Below, piece by piece: positions 43,221 through 52,254 of a stretch of DNA of 58,324 bases. This stretch comes from an uncultured Rhodopila sp. GTDB taxonomy: Bacteria; Pseudomonadota; Alphaproteobacteria; Acetobacterales; Acetobacteraceae. The DNA lies in assembly GCF_903915725.1 (NCBI RefSeq), contig NZ_CAIWTY010000067.1:1-58324 (forward strand). Reading direction: 5' to 3'. The notes beneath the pieces were generated by a model, which worked only from the letters and a program-made list of their open reading frames with translations, did no database searches and was not told where the DNA came from. Positions within the stretch are counted from its first letter, which is position 1. Each line of letters starts with the position of its first letter. The translations under genes were made by a program, and so were the position numbers.

Positions 43221-46200
43221 ATGAACAGTCTGTTGGCACGATTGCTGACTGTCGTCGCCATCGCTCTCCTCCCCGCCCTGGCCTTCCATGCCTACTCGGA
43301 AATCCGGGCGCGTGAAGTCCGGCAGCAACTTCTGGAAGAAGAGGCGCTGCGCCTCGTCCGCCTGGTCGCAGCCGCGCAGCAGGGCACCATTGAAGGCGCC
43401 GATCAGATGCTGGCCGCGGTCGGCGCCGCGCCATCGGTGGAGGATAGCCCTGCGGGGCTTTGCCAGCACTTTCTGTCCCGGCTGGGGGCGCAAATCCCGC
43501 GATACCGTGCCGTCGCCGTGATCGGCATCGACGGCCGTCCGCTTTGCGCGCCGCAGCAAGCCGGGCCGGATGTCGATCTGTCCGGTCAAGCGTATTTCAA
43601 AAAGGCGCTTGAGACCGGCGGCTTCGTGCTCGGCGATTACACGCTTGGCCCTCTGTCAGGCAAACCGGCACTGCCCATCGCCCGGCCGTTCCGGCGGGGC
43701 GATGGAAAAGAGGCGGGCGTGGTGGTTGCCGAGCTCAACCTGGACTGGCTCGCCGAGCAGCTCGTGGCGCTGCCGCTGCCCCCGGGCGCGACGGTGAATG
43801 TGTCAGATCGCTCCGGCACCATCCTGGGCCGCTACCCGGACACCGCCCGTTTCGTGGGAACCAGGCTGCCGCGGCGAAACTTTCCCCTGCTTGAAGGGAC
43901 CAGCCCGGCCGTGGCTTCGTTGATCACGGTGGACGGCCACTTTCGGATTGTGGCATTCATCCCGCCCGCCGTCGGGCCGGGCGGGTTATATGTATCGGTC
44001 GGACTCGATCCGAAAACCGCTCTGCTACCCAACGAACAGGCCAACCGCATCGGCATCCTGCTGATCGCCGCCGGGGCGGCGTGCGCGCTTATGCTGACCG
44101 CCCTGCTTGGCACGCGGTTGATCCGCCGGCCGGTCAAGCGGCTGCTCCGCTCGGCCGATGCGTGGCGAACCGGCGACCTGTCCGCCCGCACCGGTTTGCG
44201 CCATGACCGCAGCGAATTCGGCCGCCTGTCCGCCGCGTTCGACACCATGGCCGATGCCGTGCAGACCCGTGAGCAGGCCCTGCGCAACGCGCTCGAAAGC
44301 ACCACCGACGCCGTCATCGTACTCGACCATGACTGGCGGGTCACCTACCTCAACCGGCGGGCCCGGGCGAAGTTCGGGCAAGGCCGCGACCTCGCGGGAC
44401 TGGCGATCTGGTCCGCCCTGCCGGGATCGTCCTCCGGCGCTTTCGGCGAAGCTTGCTGCACCGCAGTCAAGACCGGTGAGCCGGCGCATGCTGACGCCCG
44501 GGACGATTCGCTCGGTGGTTATTGGGAAGTGCATGCCTATCCATCCGGCGATGGCGTCACGGTGTTCAGCCGCGATGTCACCGAGCAGCGCCGCGTCACC
44601 GCCGCGTTGCAGTCCAGCGAGGAGCGGCTGCGCCTGGCCATCGACGCGGCGCGGCTGGGCGTGCGGGACTTCGACATCGCCGCCGGCACCGTGGTCTGGA
44701 CCCCGGAAGCCGAACGGATCTTCGGCAACGAGTTCGTCGGCAGCACGAGCGTCAAGGCGGCGCTCGCCCGCGTCCACCCCGACGATCATCCGACGGTGAA
44801 AGCCGCCTGGAAACGGGCGTCGGAAGGCCCGGGAAACGATTACCAGATCGAGTATCGCATTCACGACCCGACCGGAAAATGGCGCTGGGTTTGCGTCTAC
44901 GGCCGTCCGGTTTTCGAAGCCGGACGGATCAGCCGGCTGATCGCCGTGGTCCAGGACATCGATGCCCGCAAGCGGACCGAAGCCGAGCTGATTCAGACCA
45001 CCGCACTGCTGCGCGCTATCGGCAACAGTTCGCCCGAATCGCTCTATGCAAGGGACGGCGAAGGCCGGTTTCTCTATGTCAATCCCGCCGAGCTTGCGGT
45101 TATCGGCAAGCCGCTGGACGAGGTCATCGGCCGCACGGTCGCGGAGATTCATGCCAATCCCGGGCAGGTTGCCGCGGTGATGGCGAACGACCGCCGCATC
45201 CGGGAGACCGGACGGACGGAGATCATCGAGGAGGAGTATGACGCGGCCGATGTGGGCAAGCGGGTGTTCCGCTCGGCCAAATCGCCGCTCCGCCTGGAGG
45301 ACGGCACCGTCATCGGCATTGTCGGCGTGTCGAGCGACATCACCCGGCTTAAGGACGCCGAAGCGGAATTGCGGGTGTTCAGCGCCGGGCTGGAGAACCG
45401 GGTGCGTGAGGAAGTGGCGGCGCGGGAGGCGGCGCAGATGCGCGCCGCGCATGCCGAACGGATGCAGGCGCTCGGCCAGCTTGCCGGCGGCATCGCGCAT
45501 GATTTCAACAATGTGCTGCAGGCGGTGTCCGGGGCGATGGCGTTGATCGAACGACGCCCGGACGACCAGCCCGGCATTCGCCGCCTGACCCGGCTGGCGG
45601 GCGAAGCGACCGGGCGCGGCGCCGCCATCACCCGCCGCTTGCTCGCGTTCGGGCGGCGCAGCGACCTGCGGGCGGAAGCGATCGACGCGGCCGTGCTGCT
45701 GCCCGACCTGCGGGAAATCCTGACGCACACCCTGGGCGCCGGCATCGAGATCCAGATCCGGGCGGAGCCCGGGCTGCGGCGGTTCGTGGCCGACAAGAGC
45801 CAGCTTGAGACGTCGCTCATCAACCTCGCCACCAATGCCCGCGACGCGATGCCGCACGGCGGCACGATTGTCCTGGCGGCGGCGAGCCAGTCGGTATCCC
45901 GCGGCTCACCCGGTCACACGGGCGGGATCGATCCGGGGCGCTATGTCCGGCTGAGTATCGAGGACACCGGTACCGGCATGGACGCGGCCACTTTGGCCCG
46001 GGCCACCGAGCCGTTCTTCACGACCAAGGCCATCGGCGCCGGCAGCGGGCTCGGCCTGTCGATGGCCAAGGGTTTTGCCGAGCAATCCGGCGGCGGCATG
46101 AACATCGAAAGCACGCCGGGGCGGGGCACGACGGTGACGCTTTGGTTGCCCGAGGCCGGCGTTGAACCGGCGGCATCGGACGGCGCCGCGCCGAGGGCGT

Positions 46201-46649
46201 CTGCCGTCGCGGCCTCGGCGGACGCCGATGAGCCGGGGCGGGTGCGGGTGCTGCTGGTCGATGACGAGGATGCGGTGCGGGAAGTCCTGGCGCTGCAGTT
46301 GCAGGATTTCGGCTTCAACGTGCTAGCCGCCGCCAGCGGGGTCGAGGCGCTGGCGCTGCTCGCCGCGGGCGAGACGGTGGAGATCCTGGTAACCGACCTG
46401 TCGATGCCGGGTATGGACGGGCTGGCGGTGATCCGCGCCGCGCAGGAGCGGGTGCCCGGGCTGCCGGCCCTGCTGCTGACGGGGTATGCCGGCGACGGCG
46501 CCGCCCTGGCGCTGGGTGGCGCGGTCAGCGGTTCGTTTTCGCTGCTGCGCAAGCCGGTCACCGCGGCCAATCTGGTCGATCGCCTGCGATCTTTGTTAGC
46601 CGGGCAGGGGCAGCGGTCCGGCCGGTTCGGTACGGCGCTGCGCGTCTGA
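43221..46649 (+). CDS. Large membrane hybrid histidine kinase (Cache-HAMP-3xPAS-HK-REC)
   Basis: A 1142-residue hybrid sensor kinase. A membrane segment (about 3-24), a periplasmic double-Cache-like sensor (about 25-270), a second membrane segment (about 274-296) and HAMP (about 297-350) are followed by three PAS regions (about 350-460, 465-590 and 593-715). The HisKA box has H760 in GGIAHDFNN, the HATPase ends GLGLSMAKGFAEQSGGG, and the receiver has D1059 (VTDLSMPGM) and RKPV. From the third PAS on it matches the kinase at 30065 almost residue for residue, but it has HAMP and two extra PAS units, so one probably arose from the other by duplication and domain gain. Cognate partner unknown. 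Confidence 0.93.
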   Translation: MNSLLARLLTVVAIALLPALAFHAYSEIRAREVRQQLLEEEALRLVRLVAAAQQGTIEGADQMLAAVGAAPSVEDSPAGLCQHFLSRLGAQIPRYRAVAVIGIDGRPLCAPQQAGPDVDLSGQAYFKKALETGGFVLGDYTLGPLSGKPALPIARPFRRGDGKEAGVVVAELNLDWLAEQLVALPLPPGATVNVSDRSGTILGRYPDTARFVGTRLPRRNFPLLEGTSPAVASLITVDGHFRIVAFIPPAVGPGGLYVSVGLDPKTALLPNEQANRIGILLIAAGAACALMLTALLGTRLIRRPVKRLLRSADAWRTGDLSARTGLRHDRSEFGRLSAAFDTMADAVQTREQALRNALESTTDAVIVLDHDWRVTYLNRRARAKFGQGRDLAGLAIWSALPGSSSGAFGEACCTAVKTGEPAHADARDDSLGGYWEVHAYPSGDGVTVFSRDVTEQRRVTAALQSSEERLRLAIDAARLGVRDFDIAAGTVVWTPEAERIFGNEFVGSTSVKAALARVHPDDHPTVKAAWKRASEGPGNDYQIEYRIHDPTGKWRWVCVYGRPVFEAGRISRLIAVVQDIDARKRTEAELIQTTALLRAIGNSSPESLYARDGEGRFLYVNPAELAVIGKPLDEVIGRTVAEIHANPGQVAAVMANDRRIRETGRTEIIEEEYDAADVGKRVFRSAKSPLRLEDGTVIGIVGVSSDITRLKDAEAELRVFSAGLENRVREEVAAREAAQMRAAHAERMQALGQLAGGIAHDFNNVLQAVSGAMALIERRPDDQPGIRRLTRLAGEATGRGAAITRRLLAFGRRSDLRAEAIDAAVLLPDLREILTHTLGAGIEIQIRAEPGLRRFVADKSQLETSLINLATNARDAMPHGGTIVLAAASQSVSRGSPGHTGGIDPGRYVRLSIEDTGTGMDAATLARATEPFFTTKAIGAGSGLGLSMAKGFAEQSGGGMNIESTPGRGTTVTLWLPEAGVEPAASDGAAPRASAVAASADADEPGRVRVLLVDDEDAVREVLALQLQDFGFNVLAAASGVEALALLAAGETVEILVTDLSMPGMDGLAVIRAAQERVPGLPALLLTGYAGDGAALALGGAVSGSFSLLRKPVTAANLVDRLRSLLAGQGQRSGRFGTALRV

Positions 46650-46792
46650 TACCCCGCCGCATGTATATGTCGGTCCTTGAGTTCGGCAGCATCGGCCGCC
46701 ACCGCGGGCGATGGCCCGCGATCCACGGCCTGCTCTCGACCGGCGAACAGCGTTCCCGGGCCATCGGCCTTGTTGCGTCGAAAGCAGGATTA

Positions 46793-46832
46793 GCCTTCGC
46801 GCAAAATTGCGCTAGCATTGCCTTGCGAAGGC
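46793..46832. promoter_or_regulatory. 40-base inverted-repeat structure before the EF-G-like gene
   Basis: GCCTTCGC (46793-46800) and GCGAAGGC (46825-46832) are perfect outer arms. Inside lies a second pair, GCGCAA/TTGCGC. It is about 70-110 bases upstream of the start at 46901 and could be a leader hairpin, a terminator of the kinase transcript or an operator. Confidence 0.4.
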
Positions 46833-46900
46833 GCACCGAGGAACCGAACCACATGGCCCGCGTCTCGGCTGGCGCCTTCGGAAACGAAGGAGATGCGGCC

Positions 46901-48865
46901 ATGGCCGGAACAGAAAACGGCAGAAGTCCTCGCTCGGTGGCTCTGGTGGGCCCCTACAGCAGCGGCAAATCGACGCTATTCGAGGCTCTGCTTGACGCCG
47001 CGGGATCACCGGTCAAGCGGCCGGCGGACCCGCGTAACCGCCCGATGACCACCGAGATCCGCCTGGGCCACGCGACTTACCTGGGGGACGAATGGTCGAT
47101 TCTCGACTGTCCCGGCTCGATCGAGTTCGCGCACCAAACCTGCGCCGCTCTGGCGATGGTCGATTTCGCGGTCCTGGTGTGCGAGCCCACCACCGCCAAG
47201 GTGGCCATGGCCGCGCCGCTGCTGAAGATCCTGCGCGAGGAAGGCGTCCCGCATATCATCTACGTCAACAAGATCGACACGTTGGACGGCAGCATCTCCG
47301 ACACGCTGTCCGCCTTGCAGGAATTCGCCGCCAGCCCGCTGGTGCTGCGCCAAATGCCGATCTTCGAGGGGCAGACGGTCACCGGTTTCGTCGATCTGAT
47401 GAGTGAGCGGGCCTACCGCTACCGCAAGGGCCAGCCATCGGAACTGATCCAGATCCCCGACCACATCCTGGCCGATGAGCAGGCGGCGCTCGGCAAGCTG
47501 GTCGAGACCCTGGCGGACCACGACGACGCCCTGCTGGAAAAAGTGCTGGAGGATCTGAAGCCGACGCCGGAAGAACTGTTCCGCGACATGCACAAGGACC
47601 TGCTCGAAGGCAGCGTCATCGAGGTGCTGGTCGGCGCAGCGGAACACGGCAACGGCATCCGCCGGCTGTGGAAGGCGCTGCGGCACGATGCGCCGGACCC
47701 GGCCGAGACCGCGGACCGCAAGGCGATCGACACCAGCGGCGCGGCGCTGGCGCAGGTGTTCAAGACCGTCTACGCCGGGCATACCGGCAAGCTGTCCTAC
47801 GCACGGGTCTGGAGCGGCTCGATCGCCGACGGCGCGCAACTCGGCGGCACGCGCCTGGGCGGGATCTATCATTACGTCAGCGGCGAGCTGACCAAGGTGC
47901 CGGAAGCCAGGCAGGGCGATATCGTCGCGCTCGGCCGTCTCGATGGCGTGCGCACGGGCACGACGGTGTCCCCGGGCGCCACGCCCGACCCCCTGCCCTT
48001 CCCGCAGCCCACGGCGCCGGTCTATGCGCTGGCGATCACCACCACGGACCGCAAGGACGATGTGAAGCTGTCCGGCGCGCTACAGAAGCTGGCGGAGGAG
48101 GACGGCTCGCTGTTTATCACCCAGGACCAGGAAACCGCCGAGACGGTGCTGCACGGCCAAGGCGAAATCCATTTGCAGACCACGGTGGAGCATATCGCGC
48201 GCGACTACGGCCTGAAGCTCGCCACGCATAAGCCGGCCGTGGCGTACAAGGAGACCATCCGCAAGGCGGTGAACGAGCACGGGCGGCTGAAGCGGCAGAC
48301 CGGCGGGCATGGCCAGTTCGCCGACGTGAAGATCGAGATCGCTCCGCGCAAGCGCGGCGAGGGCTTCCAGTTCATCGACAAGGTCGTCGGCGGGGCGGTG
48401 CCGCGCAACTACATCCCCTCTGTCGGCGAGGCGGCCGAGGAGGCGACGCGCAAGGGTCCGTTCGGCTATCCGGTGGTGGATCTCTCGGTGACGCTGGTGG
48501 ACGGCGGCTTCCATTCCGTGGACAGTTCGGACATGGCGTTCAAGACCGCGACCCAGTTGGCGATGAAGGAAGGACTGGCGAAAGCCGATCCGGTACTGCT
48601 GGAGCCGGTGGATCATGTGACCGTCATCGTGCCCAACGACTATACGGCGCGGGCGCAGCGGCTGCTGACCGGGCGGCGCGGCCAGATCCTCGGGTTTGCC
48701 GAGCGCGAAGGCTGGCCGGGCTGGGACGAGGTCCAGGCGCTGGTGCCGGAAGCCGAGTTGCACGACCTGATCATCGAGTTGCGGTCCCAGACGATGGGTC
48801 TGGGGACGTTCCAGCGGCATTTCGACCACCTGGCGGAGACCAAGGCGGAGCTGAAGACCGCCTGA
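46901..48865 (+). CDS. EF-G-like translational GTPase paralog
   Basis: A 654-residue elongation-factor-G-like protein. The P-loop is GPYSSGKS (17-24); NKID (G4) is near 120; domains II-V follow, with the domain IV segment GRLKRQTGGHGQFADV and the C-terminal EVQALVPEAELHDL. The G3 motif is DCPGSIEF instead of the DTPGHVDF of EF-G, so the catalytic His is missing. Together with the unusual P-loop, this places it among EF-G-like proteins that may bind GTP but not translocate as EF-G does. The ATG at 46901 was chosen because AAGGAG lies 8 bases upstream; the frame is open to 46661. The true fusA is not in the window. Confidence 0.88.
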   Translation: MAGTENGRSPRSVALVGPYSSGKSTLFEALLDAAGSPVKRPADPRNRPMTTEIRLGHATYLGDEWSILDCPGSIEFAHQTCAALAMVDFAVLVCEPTTAKVAMAAPLLKILREEGVPHIIYVNKIDTLDGSISDTLSALQEFAASPLVLRQMPIFEGQTVTGFVDLMSERAYRYRKGQPSELIQIPDHILADEQAALGKLVETLADHDDALLEKVLEDLKPTPEELFRDMHKDLLEGSVIEVLVGAAEHGNGIRRLWKALRHDAPDPAETADRKAIDTSGAALAQVFKTVYAGHTGKLSYARVWSGSIADGAQLGGTRLGGIYHYVSGELTKVPEARQGDIVALGRLDGVRTGTTVSPGATPDPLPFPQPTAPVYALAITTTDRKDDVKLSGALQKLAEEDGSLFITQDQETAETVLHGQGEIHLQTTVEHIARDYGLKLATHKPAVAYKETIRKAVNEHGRLKRQTGGHGQFADVKIEIAPRKRGEGFQFIDKVVGGAVPRNYIPSVGEAAEEATRKGPFGYPVVDLSVTLVDGGFHSVDSSDMAFKTATQLAMKEGLAKADPVLLEPVDHVTVIVPNDYTARAQRLLTGRRGQILGFAEREGWPGWDEVQALVPEAELHDLIIELRSQTMGLGTFQRHFDHLAETKAELKTA

Positions 48866-48890
48866 TTTCGTCTGATTAACGGCGTTTATT

Positions 48891-48918
48891 CCGGCCGGGG
48901 ATTGTGATCCCCGGCCGG
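48891..48918. terminator. Strong hairpin after the EF-G-like gene
   Basis: CCGGCCGGGGAT (48891-48902) and ATCCCCGGCCGG (48907-48918) form a perfect 12-bp stem with a TGTG loop, 26 bases past the stop codon. There is no T-tract, so it may act through its stability or with Rho. Confidence 0.65.
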
Positions 48919-49032
48919 ATACGGCACACTCGCTACGGTGCGCGCAATGTTCAGACAGCGGTCTGAAGCCGCCACCGATACTTAAGCAGCCTCCAGCAGT
49001 AGCGCACCCGAAGCAGACTCGGAGTGATGCCG

Positions 49033-50493
49033 ATGAGTGGAACGACGCCGCCGCCCGGCGAGATGCACAGCTGGGATGAGGTCTATAAGTGGGAGTTGGA
49101 GGAAGTCTATCTGCTGCTCGACTTCATTGCGGGCAGGCCGGATAAGCGGCTGGCCTCGCTTGAGGTCGAGGTGCCGGAGGAAAACCCGGCCGAACCCGGC
49201 AAGACGACGATCCGCAAGGTCGGCGCACCTGAGATTGCCGCCCGGATTTCGGCGCTGCGCTTTCCCCCCGAAGGAACCGACCTGAAACGTTCGCAGGAAG
49301 CCGCGTTCCTGCTGCTGGTCAAGGATCGGCTTTGCGCCCTGGCCTATCCGGCGACCGCGCAGTCGATCGCGTTCACCGACATCGTTGCGTCGAAAACCGT
49401 CACCCTGGCCCAAACCATTTGGCAGCCGCTCCATCGGTTACGTAAACCGCGCATCCAGCCGGAGCGTTCTCCCGTGCGGCCCCGCGTCTCGGTCGGGCTG
49501 CGGGCGTTTCCCGATCTGGAAGATATCGCCATAAGCTTCTGCGCCTTTCAAAGACGCGCGACCTGGACAGCAATACTTCTTGCCGGGGTCGGCACGCTTC
49601 TGCTCGCCGAAGTAACCTATGGCGGTCAACTCACCGCGCGATTGCAGGGGGCGAAGCGAGACGCCGGCGGGGCGGCGGCGGCGATCTATTCGGCCTATGC
49701 CGAGAAGCATCCGTCCACCGGTCAGGGCGGGACAGCCACGCTCGCCCGCGTGCAGAATATCTGTCCAGTGCCACCGCCGGGTTCAGGCATCGGCACCGAA
49801 GGCTCACAGGAAAAGCCGAAAGCGCAGCCGCCGAGCACGGTCTTGCCAACTTCCGCGGCAACGGACCCGACGCAGCAAGCGGATCTGGCGGGAAACGTGG
49901 ACCCGAAATTGATCCAGCTCTGCGATGCCTATGCCTACGATGAAGCAACGTTTGAAAACGCCATCGCCGACGTGGATGCCTACGCAAGGAGCTGGCTCGG
50001 GCGCGGTGTCTCGGAGATCGTGCCGATCCATAGACTTGATCCGGAATGCAAGCCGAGCGGAGGTTCGGATCATTGCGGCCCGAAACAGGAGACCGGACCT
50101 TCGGTGTCCGGCATGGTCTCCGCTTTCGCGAATTATATTCTTCCGCTGATCTTCGGACTCGTTGGCGCGCTGGCGGGCACAACCCGCGTCATCCAGGACA
50201 AGATCCTGGACAGCGTGCTGGTGCCGCGCGACAAATCCCTGCTGTGGCTGCGGGTTTTGCTTGGCGGGATCGCTGGGGCAGCCGCCGGATTGTTCTTCGA
50301 CCCGGCCAAGGTGGCCGCCGAGATCACCAGCGGCAATTCCGGCCTGTCCGTTTCGGCATCAGGCATCGCCTTCCTGGCCGGCTACGGGGCACCGGCGTTC
50401 TTCGGTCTGCTCGACACGGTGCTCGCCCGCGTCTTCAACCTCAGCGGCGGCCGGGCGCCGGGTGGCGCGACGCCAGAGGTCAAGGCAAGCTGA
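49033..50493 (+). CDS. Unknown multi-pass membrane protein
   Basis: A 486-residue protein I do not recognise. An N-terminal cytoplasmic domain (about 1-165), beginning with an acidic HSWDEVYKWELEEVYLLLDF stretch, precedes a membrane helix (about 178-196). A Pro/Ser-rich soluble region with several Cys (about 200-360) follows, then three membrane helices near the C-terminus (about 372-390, 405-425 and 438-465). The ATG at 49033 lies 8 bases after GGAG; ATG 49027 and GTG 49024 are alternatives. It is flanked on the left by the EF-G-like gene and on the right by a decayed copy of that gene's 3' end, suggesting it arrived in or was caught by a local rearrangement. Confidence 0.65.
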   Translation: MSGTTPPPGEMHSWDEVYKWELEEVYLLLDFIAGRPDKRLASLEVEVPEENPAEPGKTTIRKVGAPEIAARISALRFPPEGTDLKRSQEAAFLLLVKDRLCALAYPATAQSIAFTDIVASKTVTLAQTIWQPLHRLRKPRIQPERSPVRPRVSVGLRAFPDLEDIAISFCAFQRRATWTAILLAGVGTLLLAEVTYGGQLTARLQGAKRDAGGAAAAIYSAYAEKHPSTGQGGTATLARVQNICPVPPPGSGIGTEGSQEKPKAQPPSTVLPTSAATDPTQQADLAGNVDPKLIQLCDAYAYDEATFENAIADVDAYARSWLGRGVSEIVPIHRLDPECKPSGGSDHCGPKQETGPSVSGMVSAFANYILPLIFGLVGALAGTTRVIQDKILDSVLVPRDKSLLWLRVLLGGIAGAAAGLFFDPAKVAAEITSGNSGLSVSASGIAFLAGYGAPAFFGLLDTVLARVFNLSGGRAPGGATPEVKAS

Positions 50494-50542
50494 GCCGATC
50501 CTTGCGCGGTTTCCCGCAGCCTCGCAGAGTGTCCTGGCAATA

Positions 50543-50700
50543 CGTGAGGGCTGGCCGGGAGTGGCACGACGTCCAAGGGTTGGTGCCGGAAGCGGAAATG
50601 CACGACCTGATCATCGAGTTGCGGCAGGCGATAGGTCCGGGAACATACGGGCGGCAATTGAGCACCTCGCCGAGACTAGAGTCGAGTTGAAACGCGCCTG
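50543..50700 (+). pseudogene. Decayed copy of the EF-G-like gene 3' end
   Basis: About 158 bases match the last part of the EF-G-like gene (about 48705-48860). They share a 26-nt identical run (50599-50624 versus 48759-48784) and an identical 13-nt run just before it. Translating across frames gives REGWPG, then QGLVPEAEMHDLIIELR, then EHLAETRVELKRA, each matching the intact protein but separated by frameshifts. It is a remnant with no start codon. Confidence 0.85.
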
Positions 50701-50870
50701 CGGCGTCCGTTGATCTTTCGTTAAGCTTTTGCGGTCATGGTTCATGCCGTCACGACAGGACGGCTGGGCCTGCAACTGAACTTGTGGAACTTTTTTCTGG
50801 ACGCAATTACATGTGGCGCTCCGGCGCACATCCGTCAGACTTTCATCCGTGAATCGGAGGACAAGAGCGT
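50701..50870. other. Intergenic region before the adenine methylase
   Basis: About 170 bases with moderate GC. It includes the probable promoter and the GGAGG ribosome binding site of the D12 methylase. Nothing else was recognised. Confidence 0.4.
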
Positions 50871-51761
50871 ATGGCCGTCGTTACCGGGAAACGCGGGCTC
50901 TCGCCCATCTTTCTCGATCATACCGTTGCGGCGGACCAACCGGATATCAAGGCGAGGCGGCGGGGCGCGAAGCGCATCGTGTTCGGCTGGTATGGCGGGA
51001 AATTCAGCCACCTGGAGTGGCTGTTACCTTTGCTGCCCTACGCCCATCATTACTGCGAACCTTTCGCCGGCTCCGGCGCGGTGCTTTTGAACCGCGATCC
51101 AGCGCCGGTCGAAACCTACAATGATATTGACGGCGACGTTGTAAACTTTTTTCGTGTGCTCCGCGACGAACCTGAGCTTCTGGCCCGTCAGATCGGTCTC
51201 ACCCCGTTTTCGCGGGAGGAATTCTATCACGCCGTGAGCACCCCGATCGGCAAGTTAACCGACCTGGAACGAGCCCGCCGTTTTTTTGTGCGGGCGCGTC
51301 AGGCGCGCACGGGCCTCGCTCAGACTGCGACGCTGGGACGCTGGGCGAACTGCAAGAACACCAGCCGATCTGGCATGTCCGGAGTGATCTCTCGGTGGCT
51401 TGGCGGGATCGAGGGGCTCGATGACATCGGCGCACGCCTGTTAAGGGTTCAGATCGAGAACAGGCCCGCTGTCGACGTGATCCGTCTGTACGACAGCAAG
51501 GACACGCTTTTTTACTGCGACCCTCCTTATCTGCATACGACCCGGGGCGACAGCAATGCCTACGGCTTCGAGATGGACGAGGAGCAACATCGCGACCTTG
51601 CGGCGGCGCTACGCCGCTTGGAAGGAAAGGCCGCAATATCCGGCTATCGCTGCGACCTTATGGATCGGCTTTACAAGGGCTGGCGACGATTCGACGCCGA
51701 TGAAAAGCATTGCCATTCCATCAAGCAGTTGCGCCAGGAATCGGTTTGGATGAACTATTGA
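50871..51761 (+). CDS. D12-class N6-adenine DNA methyltransferase
   Basis: A 296-residue Dam-like methylase. The SAM-binding region FGWYGGKFSHLEWL (about 38-51) and the FAGSGAVL motif (about 65-72) lead to the catalytic DPPY at about 217-220; the C-terminus Q-E-S-V-W-M-N-Y is typical of the D12 family. The extra approximately 35 N-terminal residues before the first motif are a little longer than usual. The ATG at 50871 follows GGAGG. No restriction endonuclease is obvious next to it, so it is either an orphan regulatory methylase or the survivor of a lost system. Its location beside rearranged DNA suggests it was acquired. Confidence 0.9.
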   Translation: MAVVTGKRGLSPIFLDHTVAADQPDIKARRRGAKRIVFGWYGGKFSHLEWLLPLLPYAHHYCEPFAGSGAVLLNRDPAPVETYNDIDGDVVNFFRVLRDEPELLARQIGLTPFSREEFYHAVSTPIGKLTDLERARRFFVRARQARTGLAQTATLGRWANCKNTSRSGMSGVISRWLGGIEGLDDIGARLLRVQIENRPAVDVIRLYDSKDTLFYCDPPYLHTTRGDSNAYGFEMDEEQHRDLAAALRRLEGKAAISGYRCDLMDRLYKGWRRFDADEKHCHSIKQLRQESVWMNY

Positions 51762-51775
51762 CGCGCGTGGGTACA

Positions 51776-52087
51776 CTATAGCGCGTCAAGCAATGTCGCC
51801 AGTGCACGGCGGTCTACCGCCAGGCCGTGATCGTCCAGCTCCCGCACAAGTTCCTGGACAAAATCCGGCAACAAGGTGTCATCCCGGTCCATGAGCGGTA
51901 GCCAAGCCCGGACGGTATCCAGCACATCCTGAATATACATGCGCCGGCCAAGCGCATCCTGGGCTTGCATAAACCGAAGGATCGCCGTGCCTTCGTCGCT
52001 GTTCGTGTCCGGCAGCCAGTGAGACCTAGTGAACAAAAAGCCGCGTCTGGCCTGGCGCTCCGCCATTTGACCGGTGAATTGGCGCAC
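51776..52087 (-). CDS. Possible small helical protein next to the methylase
   Basis: A 103-residue frame whose C-terminal two thirds (ILRFMQAQDALGRRMYIQDV onward) has a convincing amphipathic-helical composition with no recognised domain. The only start giving the full frame is a GTG at 52087 without a clear ribosome binding site; an internal ATG is also poor. It converges on the adenine methylase with a 14-base gap. It may be a real small gene or the 3' remnant of a longer one. Confidence 0.4.
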   Translation of the reverse strand: MRQFTGQMAERQARRGFLFTRSHWLPDTNSDEGTAILRFMQAQDALGRRMYIQDVLDTVRAWLPLMDRDDTLLPDFVQELVRELDDHGLAVDRRALATLLDAL

Positions 52088-52254
52088 ATGTCCAATCGTG
52101 ACTGGTTGCGCTTTAACCTTGCCAACGGCCTGGTAGGGAATGCAATGGTATTCATCTCAGATCATACGAGGTCCGGCTGCCCTTCCCGTTCTTGCGCTGC
52201 TCGCCGCTGCCTCACAGATAGTGCGGGAATGTTTGCAAGGGGGTGTAGAATCCA

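Noticed and set aside
44025..45857. 610-codon frame opposite the second hybrid kinase
   Set aside because: The same kind of shadow; its Arg/Gly/His composition mirrors the one opposite the first kinase because the two kinase genes are homologous.
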